Shown here in pieces: positions 34,058-45,368 of a stretch of 64,000 nucleotides of DNA (position 1 is its first letter; each line of letters begins with the position of its first letter). Under the pieces are notes generated by a model. That model was not told the origin of the DNA. It saw nothing but the letters and a program-made list of their open reading frames with translations, and ran no database searches. Source of the stretch: Amphiura filiformis (lineage: Eukaryota > Echinodermata > Ophiuroidea > Amphilepidida > Amphiuridae); NCBI RefSeq assembly GCF_039555335.1, contig NC_092640.1, positions 32,419,887 through 32,483,886 on the forward strand. The letters are read 5' to 3'. The position numbers were made by a program, and so were the translations under genes.

Positions 34058-35034
34058 GATGTTTTCGATAGTACCGAAACGAGCGAATTAACGTAAACGA
34101 CACCGATGCAAGCAACGGTTTAAATATTTTTCTAAAGTGAACAACGGTTCACTAATTTATGTGAGAAACTATCGTAGGACCTGTGTAAAGTGTGCTTTGT
34201 GAGGCTACATGTGTCGAAACCTAAAATAAATCTGAATGTCAGTATACACGAAACTTCGGCTTGAATGCAGGCCCTACGTTGCTTACCGACGGGTGGGAGA
34301 AAGCTCGATCCACTCGTTTATCGTGCACCGACAGGCGGGAGTAAGCTCTTTGCGCCCGTTTATTGATAACAAAATACCACAAAACTCTTTTTTAGGTAGA
34401 AGTCCTGAGTCAGTGTTGTATGATTCTATGAGTTATTCCTGCATGCACTAGCTGTGCAACTGCAAGATTACTAATGTCAGTATTAGAGGCGTACATGCAG
34501 GCACTTTACTACCAAACTTTATTTGAATTGTAAAAGCGACTCATGAGAGTAAACTTGTTACCCCTTAATTAGATATTTATTAAAATACCACAAAGCTATT
34601 TTTCAGTAGTAGTCCCGTGTCAGTTTGTGCTTTTGATTCTACAAGTCATTCCTGCACAACGGTGCAAGAGATCTAATGTCTGTGTTAGAAATGTACATAC
34701 AGGCAGCTACTACTGATATCTTTATTTTGATTTCTACGATTCGGATTCATAGGCCTCAATAACTTCTTTGAAGTTCTAATCCTTAAGCTTCTACCAAATG
34801 TGCATTTATCTACATGCACACTCATTAATATTTGCTATATTCAGTGACGTCTGACATGACTGGAGGCTGTGGTGACTGTCTGTGCCAATGCAATGTTTAT
34901 GTTTACACTGCTGACACGACCTTAAGCTTTTAGCTATTTTAGGTAAGCTTACAAAACAGACGCTCAACTGAACCTTTATTTGGTAACTATTTACCAACTA
35001 TAGCATCTTTTTACAGAAAATTAATCTTTACAAA
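34058..35034 (-). other. BEL 5' leader
   Basis: Untranslated region between the 5' LTR and gag. I could not identify a primer-binding site from known tRNA ends: the bases next to the LTR read TTTGTAAAGATT on the minus strand. Internal near-repeats (AGTCCTGAGTCAGTGTTGTA and AGTCCCGTGTCAGTTTGTGC, about 34401 and 34611) suggest a local duplication. Confidence 0.6.
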
Positions 35035-35480
35035 TGTAGGGGCAAACTTGGATTGCTCCCCTGGTTAGCAGAAGCTTGGTACTAAATAATACAATCTTCG
35101 ATGACTCGGAACCAACAACAAAAAGTGACACAAATCATCACAAATCCAAGGATACACTTTAGCTGAAACGTATCTTGATGATGTTTATTATCTTCACTTG
35201 CTATTCTTCTTCTTGTTCTTGTCACAAATACTAATTATGTTGGTTTAGGTAAAGATTAATTGTGTCTTTACCGAGAGCTTCTACACTACAATACATCAAA
35301 AACCAAGATGACAGCCTCCAGTGCCAAATTCGGCACCAAATTACATGTGATTGATGGGCTGCAGGCTATGTTTAGCTTACTTCAGGGCGCTCATCACATA
35401 AACAAACATGCCATAGGAATGCAATGATTAAGGATGCACAACACTTAAACAAACTTTGATTTTGGTAAATGGCATCAACA
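35035..35480 (-). repeat. 5' LTR of the BEL/Pao element
   Basis: 446 bp, TG...CA bounded, with 73 bases near the U3 start that the 3' LTR lacks. The promoter should lie here, but I see no clear TATA box. Confidence 0.9.
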
Positions 35481-35734
35481 GTAGGTTTGACTTGATGTGC
35501 GTAGGATTTATTTTATTCTATATAATTCAAACTGCAAACTCTTAATTGTTTTATGGTTTCGTGTAAAAAATCTCCGAAAAGGCATTGTTGACTTGTAATT
35601 GTGGGTCTACCAATCAATGTATTATATATGCTTGCTCTACTGAAGATAATTTGTAAACCCGCAACTAGCATAGAACAATGGGTGGAAGCCATTTCCAGTC
35701 CTTCCGTACACTGATCCTGATTCTGATGTCTTGC

Positions 35735-36647
35735 AAATGACCTTTTGGGCAAAACGTTTCTGGCAGTACTCTCACTGATAAGGTGTGTCTAATCTGTTGT
35801 GATTTCTGATATTTTTCTCAACAAATCATTACTCACATTAAAAGAGTTTTTCATTGTTGTGAGTTCTGATGTGGTATTTGAGGACATCCCTGAGTAAAAC
35901 ACTTCTGACAATATTCACACTATTTATATTTAATAGTGAATTCTGACGTGGTTTACAAGGGTACTTTTATGGGCAAAATATTTCTGACAGTATTCACACC
36001 CAAATGGTTTCTTTTTAGTGTGAATTCTAACATGGTTTGTCAGATGCCATTTCTGCTGAAAACATTTCTGACAATATTCACACTTGTAAGGTTTCTCTTT
36101 AGTGTGAGTTCTGATGTGGCGCACCAAGTTACTGCTGTCAGCAAAAACCTGACAGTACTCACACTGATAAGGTTTTTCTGATGTGGCATGTGAGACCATG
36201 CCTACGAGAAAAACATTTCTGACAATATTCACACTGGTACGGTTTCTCTTTGATGTGAATTCTAATGTGATTTGTAAGATCACTATTCTGCTTAAAATAT
36301 TTCTGACAATATTCACACTGATAGGGTTTCTCTTTGGTATGAGTTCTGATATGCCTATTAACATTAAAGTTAATGTGACTGAAATATTTATGAGAGTACT
36401 CACACGGATAGGGTTTGTTTACATTCAAGCAGTTACTGAATTGGTACCATAGTATCCTGTGGCTATTGAAATGTCTCTGCAGCTTATCACTTTTTGACAA
36501 GTTTTTCTTACAAAACACACATTTGCATCTATGGGCTCGCACATATTTAATAAGATGTCTACGTACATGGGTTTTCAATTTGTCCAAAGAATAATGCTGC
36601 AGTCTGCAAAATGCACAAGTAAACGGTTTCCAATGTTTCATTGCCAT
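35735..36647 (-). pseudogene. C2H2 zinc-finger locus 2, frameshifted
   Basis: The first 162 residues (36159-36647) repeat the family N-terminal module: CAFCRLQHYSLDKLKTHVRRH and CVFCKKNLSKSDKLQRHFNSH, then RILWYQFSNC. One finger follows with a lost cysteine (CEYSHKYF), then two good fingers and a third that breaks off after CHIR. There about 14 bases are missing relative to the sister genes, and the frame changes to KTLSV and a stop. The other frame (35930-36200) continues with three fingers, the first missing two residues (CEYCQVFADSS). Below 35930 only decayed finger remnants remain. The 5' flank is still well conserved, so loss may be recent. Proximity to the BEL end (35480) is notable. 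Confidence 0.85.
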
Positions 36648-36950
36648 CTGTTGCTGTGTGTTACATATATTTTACATAGTGAACTATATAAGATGTAGAT
36701 CAAGTTACTGTTTACACCTATAAAACCCACCATAAGTCAATTCTGGAACAGATGTCCTGGAGTGAAGCAGCAAGCAATACAAGACGAATCTTCTCTGGCG
36801 TCTGTCTGTGGATTGAAATATATGAAAAAAACAACAATATAATGGTATTATATTCTGAATTCTTTTTCCAAACCATACAATGATTTTATGTTTTTAAGGG
36901 AGGGAGTCAGGGCAAGCAGATTTTCTGTACACAATGTTTCCAGCCGTCAT
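36648..36950 (-). promoter_or_regulatory. Conserved 5' flank of zinc-finger locus 2
   Basis: Collinear with 46739-47050: ACATAGTGAACTAT, AAGATGTAGATCAAGTTACT, GGAACAGATGTCCTGGAGT and AGGGAGGGAGTCAGG are shared. On the minus strand CAGAATTGACTTATG|GTGGGT resembles a splice donor. It marks segmental duplication of gene plus flank. Confidence 0.5.
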
Positions 36951-38490
36951 TTTGGACAGGCAGTTTTCAGAAAAAATTCATGACATTAGGCGACGAAAAA
37001 AGAAAACCCTGTTCTACTTTATTGTGAAATATGCTAAATTTTAAAAATAATGCTTGAATAAGTTCTGTGAACTCAAAACAAGGCCAGACTAATAAATGAA
37101 CTAAGCAATTTAAAATGACTGAACACCAAATATATATTGGCAGGGTCAACTTTTGGACTGTCAATTTGGTTAAAAATGACAAAAACTTGTAAACTCCTAG
37201 CTAAGACTTATGTTGCCTGGTTGGTAAGCATAAATACAGAGTGTTCCAGACTGATGAGTACATGTATCTTATATTCTCCGGATTTGAAAAAAAAAAGTTT
37301 TCGATATTTAATATGGCAGCTGTCACCTCCTTATTCGGTTAATTTAATTCATTTATTTGCTTCGTGTGTGACATTAATTGGTATTATTGAAAATCTATGC
37401 AAATCTGCTTTTTGGGGCACCCGCTATGGCGGCACCCCACTATTGGCTTGTAGTTGCAAATTACTTCAAATTTTGGTCTTGCAAGATTTACTTTTTATCT
37501 GTTTTTTTAAAGTAGGTGCTTAGAATAAATAACAGAACTAACTTGGTTTTGATTTTATTACTGTTTCTAATATGCATTGAATGGAAAAGATTAACATAGT
37601 TCGATGAACGCTTGAAATGCAAAATTAATGAAAATGCCTTTTAGGTCTTCCAAACACCCCAGACGCCATTACATGCAATCAAAAGACGGCGCTATTACTA
37701 ACACCGAGTACACGCCAGTTTAAGTGCAGCATGATTTGTTGGATTGAACAGAGACGGCAAAACTGCTCACTCGTATGACACATATTTTGACCAAAAAATA
37801 TTTTTGTTGTATTCCTGCATGAGCAAATGTAATATTATCGGTGTATTTCCACATGAGGAAATGCAATATTTTTGGTGTTGGCCTATATTTGGACGCATTC
37901 TGTAGACCTGCATAGTGGCTATTGAGACAAAAAATAATTTGCCAAATTACCTGAATAAAGGTGATGGACTACAAGTAGCCCTGCAGAGATGGAGAAGCTT
38001 GAACAAAATCGATATTGTATGCCTTCTTTTGTCATATTTAGATATGTATTGGCTAATTTATTTAACAAAAAAAATCTGGCTTAATAGCAATGATTATATT
38101 ATGTATGTATACTATCACGCAGGCCCTAAATATGGGTCATTCTGTATTTAGTATTGAAAACTTTGTGAAAAAATCTTCTTTATAATTATTATAAATCACC
38201 TTAATAACATATAGTTCTGATGATCTATTGCTATAACACCCCGTGGTACCTCACAACCCTCCGAGTTCATCTATAATTTAAATGTTTTCAAAAAGTGGGG
38301 ACTGTTCTCTATTCCCTGACTGCTAAAAAATTGGTAACCCCCTGATTTTTCCCCAACTGCACTATAATTCTGTATAATTTTTTAATAGAATCCATACTCA
38401 TTTATTTTTGATCCTGTAACTATTTGTTTTGATATTATACTGTTCATTTTGATTCTAGTTATATTATCATTTTTGAACCTACACTCTTTC
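36951..38490. other. No gene seen
   Basis: AT-rich intergenic DNA. Small frames (for example 37137-37523) show no domain. GGGGCACCCGCTATGGCGGC at 37414 is a GC-rich island of unknown origin. Confidence 0.5.
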
Positions 38491-38776
38491 GGGTTGTGCA
38501 ATAATGAAAATTCACTCAAAGTTGCTTGCCTCGGCCTGCCAAAAATTCTTCGCCCCCCTCCTTGCACATGCCAAATTTTGGGGATCCCAATTTACAAACC
38601 TTAAATGGTCTAGATACAAAATGTGCATATTCAAGCGTTTCCATACTGTTTTCCTGAGCCTTTTTAGAGCATTTTCTTTAAAAGGCACCCCATGAATGTG
38701 TGCCAAAAATTGCTTGCCCCCCCTTGGGCGCCAAAAATTTTACCCTCCCACAAGGGTTCATAATTATTGCACAGCC
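38491..38776. mobile_element. C-rich MITE, GGCTGTGCAATAATTATGAG family, copy 2
   Basis: Left GGGTTGTGCAATAATGAA and right TTCATAATTATTGCACAGCCC are inverted ends. The interior GCTTGCCTCGGCCTGCCAAA, TTTTGGGGATCCCA and CAAGCGTTTCCA match the copy at 26131-26520. Confidence 0.7.
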
Positions 38777-39111
38777 CGTTATTAAAATGAAGTTTTTTTT
38801 ATTTTTTAATATATAACAATTATTCAAAGAAAAATGAAAAAAAGGGCTAACTATCCAAATTTGATATTTTTGGCCATTTTTGATAAGACAACTACTCAAA
38901 TTTGATAAGTTAGGTCATATTTGACAAGGACCTATTCATTTTTTTAAATGACAAGGCAATCTTATCAAATTTGATGAGTTTCCTGTCATTAATTTGTTGA
39001 GAATATCCTAATCATTTTGAAGAGAAATCTGTTATGTCCCCATATCTGAATAGTTTCTTTTATCAAATTTGACAATGATCTATACAAAAATGAATAGATC
39101 ATAAGAGTCAG
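38777..39111. other. ATCAAATTTGA-rich spacer
   Basis: TCAAATTTGA-type palindromic words recur (38845, 38895, 38965, 39064), resembling a degenerate short repeat. No gene. Confidence 0.4.
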
Positions 39112-40149
39112 CAGGGTTCGGTTTCTGCCAGTGGCAAAAACCTGTTTTTGCCTGGTTTAAACCGGCAAAAACTCACATATGTGAGTGGACACTACGAATA
39201 AGCCGTAAACTCGGCAAATTGTATTCTGAGATACAATGCAAAACATGCATGCAGGTTGTATTCATAGGTGTCTCAATTAGGCACGACATGTATCTCATTT
39301 GATAGCGTTTAAACCAATCAATAATCCTATTGCTGAAGAGGATAATAATCTAATCATTAGATAGCTCAGGCTAGTCTTTGTTTGCTTTGGCTAAATCCTG
39401 TTCAAGTGGTGGGTTACAATTGCATTGTATTTTGTCTAGGTAACAATAACAATGAGAGGACATTCCTGAATCTCGTTGACTTGGGGATGATTTGAAATGA
39501 CCGCCAATTATGACTTTATTACCAACAATGTGGAAAAACAGACACAAGTAGAACCGAAAAAGTTACCATTTTGTTGAAGGAGCAGAGTTCAACAAACCAT
39601 ATAACCCCACTTCTGGATATTGTTTGAAGTCAAATCATATACTAGTTTAAAGCTTATGATATATATTTTCTAAACATGAAATAAAACAAAATTGACCGGG
39701 GGTGGACTTTACGGCTGATTCTTAGTGTCCAGTCACATATAGTCACTCCAATATTAATAAATAACACCGAAAGCTCATAAACAGCAGCAGTTCAGCACAC
39801 AACTTTGAATGAATCATACAACATAATTTTTGTCTCAATAAGTCCTTAAAATGAAAAAGTTTTGAATCTGATAATTATATGCCACATTTCGGTTAAATGC
39901 ACTTGAGCAATGGAAACGCATGTCTTTAATTTCTTAATATGTTACTTATAATTACAAAATCTGGCATTGTTACACTCAGGAAATGAGTTTTGTAACTTAA
40001 TAATTTGTTTTGAAATGAAAAAACTGAACTATAAATCACTTTTTTAGTTTTTGCCATTTGTGCCGGCAAAAACTGGCAAAAATTGTTTTTGCCAAGCGGT
40101 TAAAACTGCGGTTTTTTTTTCACCTGCGGCAAAAACCTGTGAACCCTGT
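39112..40149. mobile_element. hAT-type non-autonomous element related to the 20981 element
   Basis: Starts (AG)CAGGGTTCGG and ends GTGAACCCTG; TAAGAGTC and TAAGAGTG flank it (39104-39111, 40150-40157). Subterminal GGCAAAAACTG / TTTTTGCC words mirror the GGTCAAAAC words of the larger element. The inner ATGAATCAT..TTTTTGTCTCA..AAGTCCTTA is shared by both. No transposase. Confidence 0.75.
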
Positions 40150-40157
40150 AAGAGTGT

Positions 40158-41440
40158 GGGCGCATTACCCCCTGTGGGCGTACCCTTCTTTGCACATGCC
40201 ACTGACCCCGTTCCTTATAACCTTAAGTTTGAAAGTGATGTTTATTTTGATTGTCATATTGCATCTTTTGATGAATCCCGACCTACCTACCCTAAATTTT
40301 TTTTTAGGCCTTACAGACGACAAATATTCAAAAGGCCACAAAATACAACTTATAGAACATCCACATTGCTGTCAATAATTATTGCTTTTTTTCATCTCCG
40401 AAAGTTAACGAGAAAGGTTAATTAATTTACAAAATAATCCAGTCGATAGGAAATGACCGGTTGATGCATTCACGTGCCAAGTGACATCGTTCGGCAGTTG
40501 AGATTTCTTCAACTTGCAAAAGCGACATTGTTTTTGCGTCAGTGACCTGTATCGATTGATCGACTTGATGATCAGAAAATAGAAGTAAACATGAGCATGT
40601 GTGAGAATCATTTTTCTGCATAAGTGCTCAAGTATAAATTCAGCATAATACGTACATTACTGTGACCTAAATATCACTAGGTGGGAGTAGCAAATTATGT
40701 ATTTACAAGAAAATAATATAGAACTGAAATGTTGATATAGGCCAGCTAGTATCGCTGAAAAATCTGGGACTTGAATTTGCCACAGTGCATATACATGCAA
40801 GGACTCGGACATCAGAAATTGTGAGGGACTTGGATTCGGACACCAGGGACTTGGATTCGGACACCAGGGACTTCAGCTCCCGACATAGCCCCCCGACTGA
40901 CACTGATATTCAAAAGTATCTCATTTTGGAAAATGGATCTCATATTTGTAATCGTCTCAAATTGAATAAATTTGAGAAGCAATTTGAGATCCAATATGAG
41001 ATCCAATTTGAGTGACAAATTGAGATATAATCCACCCAATTAGGTTTTATTGGGTGCTAAGTTGCTAACTATTATAGTTGGTGAAGTATGATACTGTATG
41101 GAACCAGTGTCTAGACTTCTCATGGTCAAGTATGGGTTTAATTGCTGTTCATGGTCTTTTGAGTATGACAAGGTGACCATATATTGGTAAAGTTGATCTA
41201 AAAATGTTTTTCTTGTTCCTTTCTAAAACAAACAATCAAGGGAATGTTTTTCAAATTATTTAAAGCATCAGAATATATCTCACAAACTTAAAATCTGAAT
41301 AATCATGATAAAATTGCGCCGGAAAACCGCAAACTCAATCACTAACAAAGGGTCGACTTATAAATTCCAGGAGGATATATCTAGTTGGTTACTTGGTTTC
41401 AGTTTGTTTGATATAAAAAAAAATGAAAAGAACAACAGAT
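40158..41440. other. No gene; 21-bp minisatellite and a dispersed GAGATCC repeat
   Basis: GGGACTTGGATTCGGACACC is repeated at about 40827-40880. 40918-41055 (CTCATTTTGGAAAATGGATC) is a copy of the repeat seen at 43650 and 44740. The rest is AT-rich. Confidence 0.5.
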
Positions 41441-41444
41441 AATG

Positions 41445-41645
41445 TGAGCCCCCATGTCACAAGGGAAAAAGCGGTAAATCGCACATTATTTCACATTATT
41501 TGCACATTATTTGCAGAATCTCTCCTCTTTTTTCAGATTATAAACTTACTTAACAGAAATTGTGGGAAATTTTGGCGATCTTAGCGTTTTTTGAGCGATA
41601 TTGCTCGCTTTTACCGCTTTTTCCCTTGTGTCATGGGGCCTGTAT
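41445..41645. mobile_element. MITE, copy 1 of the GGGAAAAAGCGGTAAA family
   Basis: Ends GCCCCCATGTCACAAGGGAA and, inverted, GGCCCCATGACACAAGGGAA, with the inner inverted words AAAAAGCGGTAAA. Nearly identical to 43194-43388. No coding region. Confidence 0.8.
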
Positions 41646-43145
41646 CACCCGCCATACACCAAATTTTTGAAGGAAAAAAAATGCATTGGGGGGTGTTTGG
41701 GGGGTCAAAAAAAAAATAAAATGTTTGAAATTGCCCATACTTTCAACCCCTGCAATTTTAAGGCAGTCAATATATAGAATATTGTCCAATTTGAATTCCA
41801 AAATGTGGCTTTACCACAGGGTTCAATGGGAGAATTCAAACTTTAAATGGCTTTTTCCGGAATTTCAAGTGCTTTTTTTCCTCTGGCGTCAAAAAATTAG
41901 AATTGATTCCGGATCAAAGTTTCATAACGAGAACGCGCATATTACTTAGGGCTTTCAAAAAGAAGCGGAAATTTAAATCAAATTTGCTCCACAGGTTCCA
42001 AAGTACACAATGTGCTTACACTCAGTGATTTACCAGCCTACCTTGTATGTCCGATGTGTTAAATGCAGCCAATGCTTAATGGGCTGTTCCAGTTAAAATC
42101 CTTACACCCTCTAGATGGAGGTCATGACGTCAATCGAAAGAAGCGGGAAATTTAAATCAAATTTGCTCCACAGGTTCCAAAGTACACAATGTGCTTACAC
42201 TCAGTGATTTACCAGCCTACCTTGTATGTCCGATGTGTTAAATGCAGCCAATGCTTAATGGGCTGTTCCAGTTAAAAAGCTTACACCCTCTAGATGGAGG
42301 TCATGACGTCAATCTTGCACACAGGAGTGTAGATATCAAATATGGTCACCCATTCAGGCAACTCCATTTGATATTCACACTCCCTGTGTGGAAGATGTCT
42401 TGCCGGTGGGGAGTATGGAATTCAAATGGAATAGCCCAGCATTTCTTCTTTTGTAGGATTTGAATGATTTCAATATTTAAGTCTGTTCCAGATCATGATT
42501 TTACATTTGAAATCACTCGCCTTAAAAAAATTTAAAAAATCTGCAGGGGGGGGGGTAGCTGGGGGGGCTGAAAATTTGAAAGCGTTCAAAATCACTCATA
42601 TTTTTAACCACTGGAATCTCAAGGCAGCCAATGTGTAGCATATAGCTCAATTTGGACTCCAACTTGTATATTTTGCATAGGGTTCCATGTAAAATTAAAA
42701 CTTCAAATGCATTTTTCTTTAATTCCAATTTCTTTTTTCCTCTGGCGTCAAAAAATTAGAATTGGTTCCGGATCAAAGTTTAGAACGAGAACGCGCATAT
42801 TACTTAGGGCTTTCGAGATAAAAAAAAAAAAAAAAAAAAAAAAAAAGCCGCAAAAAATGAAATCGATATTTTGCTGCACAGGCTGGCTGTGTACTGTACA
42901 TACTCAATGTGTAGCTGATACAGTGAAATTTGACTGCCACACTCTTGCAGCCAATGGGCTATTCCATTTGACATGCATACACCCCTAGATGGAGGTCATG
43001 ACCTCAATCAGCAGCACAGGGGTGTAGATATCAAATGGAATCGCCTATTCAGGTAACTTCATTTGAAATTCACACTCCTTGTCTCGAAGATTAAGGGCAT
43101 GTCTTCCATAGGGGTGTATGGATTTTAACTGGAATAGCCCAATGG
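41646..43145. repeat. Duplicated composite of short elements
   Basis: CCTCTGGCGTCAAAAAATTA...CGAGAACGCGCATATTACTT occurs at 41880 and 42740. A 178-bp block (AAATTTGCTCCACAGGTTCC to GGTCATGACGTCAATC) is in tandem at 41958-42135 and 42138-42316. Copies of the short palindromic family GGGCTATTCCAGTTAAAATC lie at about 42258-42435 and 42956-43142. Poly-A occupies about 42820-42846. Confidence 0.75.
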
Positions 43146-43193
43146 TTTAATCACCTGTTTGAGTTCTGCATGTAAAATCATCTGCAAGTAAGA

Positions 43194-43388
43194 AGCCCCC
43201 ATGTCACAAGGGAAAAAGCGGTAAATCGCACATTATTTCACATTATTTGCACATTATTTGCAGAATCTCTCCTCTTTTTTCAGATTATAAACTTACTTAA
43301 CAGAAATTGTGGGAAATTTTGGCGATCTTAGCGTTTTTGAGCGATATTGCTCGTTTTACCGCTTTTTCCCTTGTGTCATGGGGCCTAA
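43194..43388. mobile_element. MITE, copy 2 of the GGGAAAAAGCGGTAAA family
   Basis: Differs from 41445-41645 by a few one-base indels. Same orientation, with AGCCCCCATGTCACAAGG on the left and TCATGGGGCCTA on the right. Confidence 0.8.
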
Positions 43389-43539
43389 TGTGGAAACAAT
43401 TCATGCAGTGAAAACTGAAGCAAAACCCTGATATTTAAATTTGAAATATCAACAATAAGATGTTTCATAGTATAATTGACCTTGTCTTCTTGGTAGAGAA
43501 ACCTGAACAAAATTCCCAATACTACTTCAGCTATTAAAT

Positions 43540-44858
43540 TACAATAAAATAGGCCTTGCTCAGTCAAAAATACAATTTTGGTGATCCCCAACTTCTTTGA
43601 CCATGAAATGACAAACATTTGGTAGCACCTATGTATTAAGCATCAATTGGGTGATTATGGATCTCATATTGGTACTCAAATTCATTCTCAAATTGGGTCT
43701 CAATTCTATCCAATTTGAGATGCTTTTCAAAATGAGATCCATTTTCCAAAATGAGATAGTTGTGCACAACAGTGTGAAAAGTATTTAATTATCTTTGTAA
43801 TCACTCAAAGACCATTTTGTAAGAATTTTACATCCGAACTATAGTGCTACGGTATTCAATTTTTATGGCCCTTTTTATTTCACATGTAAAGTCTATTGGG
43901 GTGATGATTAGAAATGGACAGCAATATTGAAAAACCCTCATTTTGGGCCATTTTAGTCACTAAAATGACCATAAAAAAATAACCGCAATTAGTTCTGAAG
44001 TAAAATTCACACACAATGCTACCTTAGTGCGTACAAACATATTTAAATACATTTCATTCGAGGGCTATAGCAAAAACAAAAAATGTCCTACAGGGCTGTC
44101 AACTCTCACGCATTGGCCGTGAGTCTCACGCATTGGGTCACTTTCTCACACCAAGGTAGTATAATCTCACGCCTAGGTAGTAAATCTCAAAAAGCTGGAA
44201 AATGAGTAAAATCGCACGCATCGTCATAAATAAATTGTTGCTCCTACCCCCCCCTTCACATTCTCAAGTGCCATGGCTCAATGAATCAGTATATCAGTAA
44301 AAACACAAACACACTTCATAGTAATTGGTCTTGTCTTCTTAGCTGAGAAAACAAGATCTGCAAGCACAAATTAACAAAGAGGATACAGCACATCTGGATT
44401 TATTCATAAAGTGTTACAGCAAGCTCAACATTTTATGGTGAAACTTAATCCATGATAATAGAAGTTTTCGACTTGCAAATGTCCAGACCAGCTAAACTAG
44501 AGCATAATGTGATGTATAGGGACAAGGAGAATAAACATTTAGTAATTGATGGTAATAGATACTGTCACCTCCCTGCCAGTTGGTCTGGCCAACGATGTTT
44601 CCTCTTTAAGATCATTTGAGCAATTAGGCCCCGCATAGTCAAAATACAATTTTGGTGAATCCCAACTTCTTTGACCATCAGATGATAAACATTTGGTAGC
44701 ACCAATGTACATAATTATATTAAGCACCAATTGGGTGATTACGGATCTCATATAGTACTCAAATTCATTCTCAAATTGCATCTCCATTTTATCCAATTTG
44801 AGACGATTTTCAAAATGAAATCCATTTTCCAAAATGAGATAGTTGTGCACAACAGTGT
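43540..44858. repeat. Diverged direct duplication (43540-43770 and 44630-44858)
   Basis: TACAATTTTGGTGA.CCCAACTTCTTTGACCAT, AAACATTTGGTAGCACC, TTGGGTGATTA and CAAAATGAGATAGTTGTGCACAACAGTG recur in order. Between the copies lie CAGGGCTGTCAACTCTCACG (44095, hAT-like end) and plain AT-rich DNA. The second copy runs straight into zinc-finger remnants at 44859. Confidence 0.7.
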
Positions 44859-45048
44859 CACACTGATAGAGTTTACCTTTGGTGTGAGTTCTGATTTGGT
44901 ATTTGAGGCCAATAAGTTTTCTCATTGCAGCAAATTCTGATGTGGTTTTCAAGGGTACTTTTATAGGCAAAATATTTCTGACAGTATTCACAGCAAAATG
45001 GTTGCTCTTCGGTGTGAGTTCTGATGTGGTTATTAAAAGTATTGTTAT
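44859..45048 (-). pseudogene. Detached finger remnants of zinc-finger locus 3
   Basis: On the minus strand NHIRTHTEEQPFCCEYCQKY FAYKS-like finger sequence is followed by broken finger skeletons (complements of TTTGGTGTGAGTTCTGA). It lies in line with locus 3 but is separated from it by 45049-45368. Confidence 0.7.
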
Positions 45049-45368
45049 GAAATATGACCATGATTGGTCGATTTAAATCATATCGCCGTCTTTTAGACCA
45101 TATTTTATCGTTTTGTGCAATTGTTTCGGGGCGGGGCCCTGGCAACATTTTTATGCAATATTACTTCTAATTTATAATATATTATTATTGATGTATTCCT
45201 TTATAAACTGCATTTATATGTTGTATTGTCCTGTTGTTTAATATGCCTGCGGATGTTTGAGCCTGGTCATGTACCTTCTCAACCCTCCTGACTGGCCTTA
45301 AATGTATTCTTTTCAATATATCTGTTTTATGTGTATTATGAATAAAATTGAAATGATGAAACTAACTA
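45049..45368 (-). mobile_element. Insertion separating the end of zinc-finger locus 3
   Basis: About 320 bases of non-finger sequence, plus-strand end ATGAATAAAATTGAAATGAT GAAAC, resembling the 3' tail of a non-LTR retrotransposon. The finger sequence before (GTATTGTTATGA) and after (TAGTAAAGCATTTC) would be contiguous without it. No clear target duplication; class assignment is tentative. Confidence 0.45.

Larger units (their letters stand above)
23500..35480 (-). mobile_element. Full-length BEL/Pao LTR retrotransposon, disabled, with nested insertions
   Basis: LTRs at 23500-23872 and 35035-35480 start TGTAGGGGCA and end GCATCAACA (plus strand). The 5-bp duplication GTAGG lies at 23495-23499 and 35481-35485. 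Internal frames on the minus strand give gag, aspartic protease, reverse transcriptase, RNase H and integrase in BEL/Pao order. A DNA element (25078-27322) is nested near the 3' LTR. The LTR bodies look nearly identical, which suggests a recent insertion, yet the coding region has five frame changes and a snapback insertion in integrase. The copy cannot make a full polyprotein. Confidence 0.92.
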
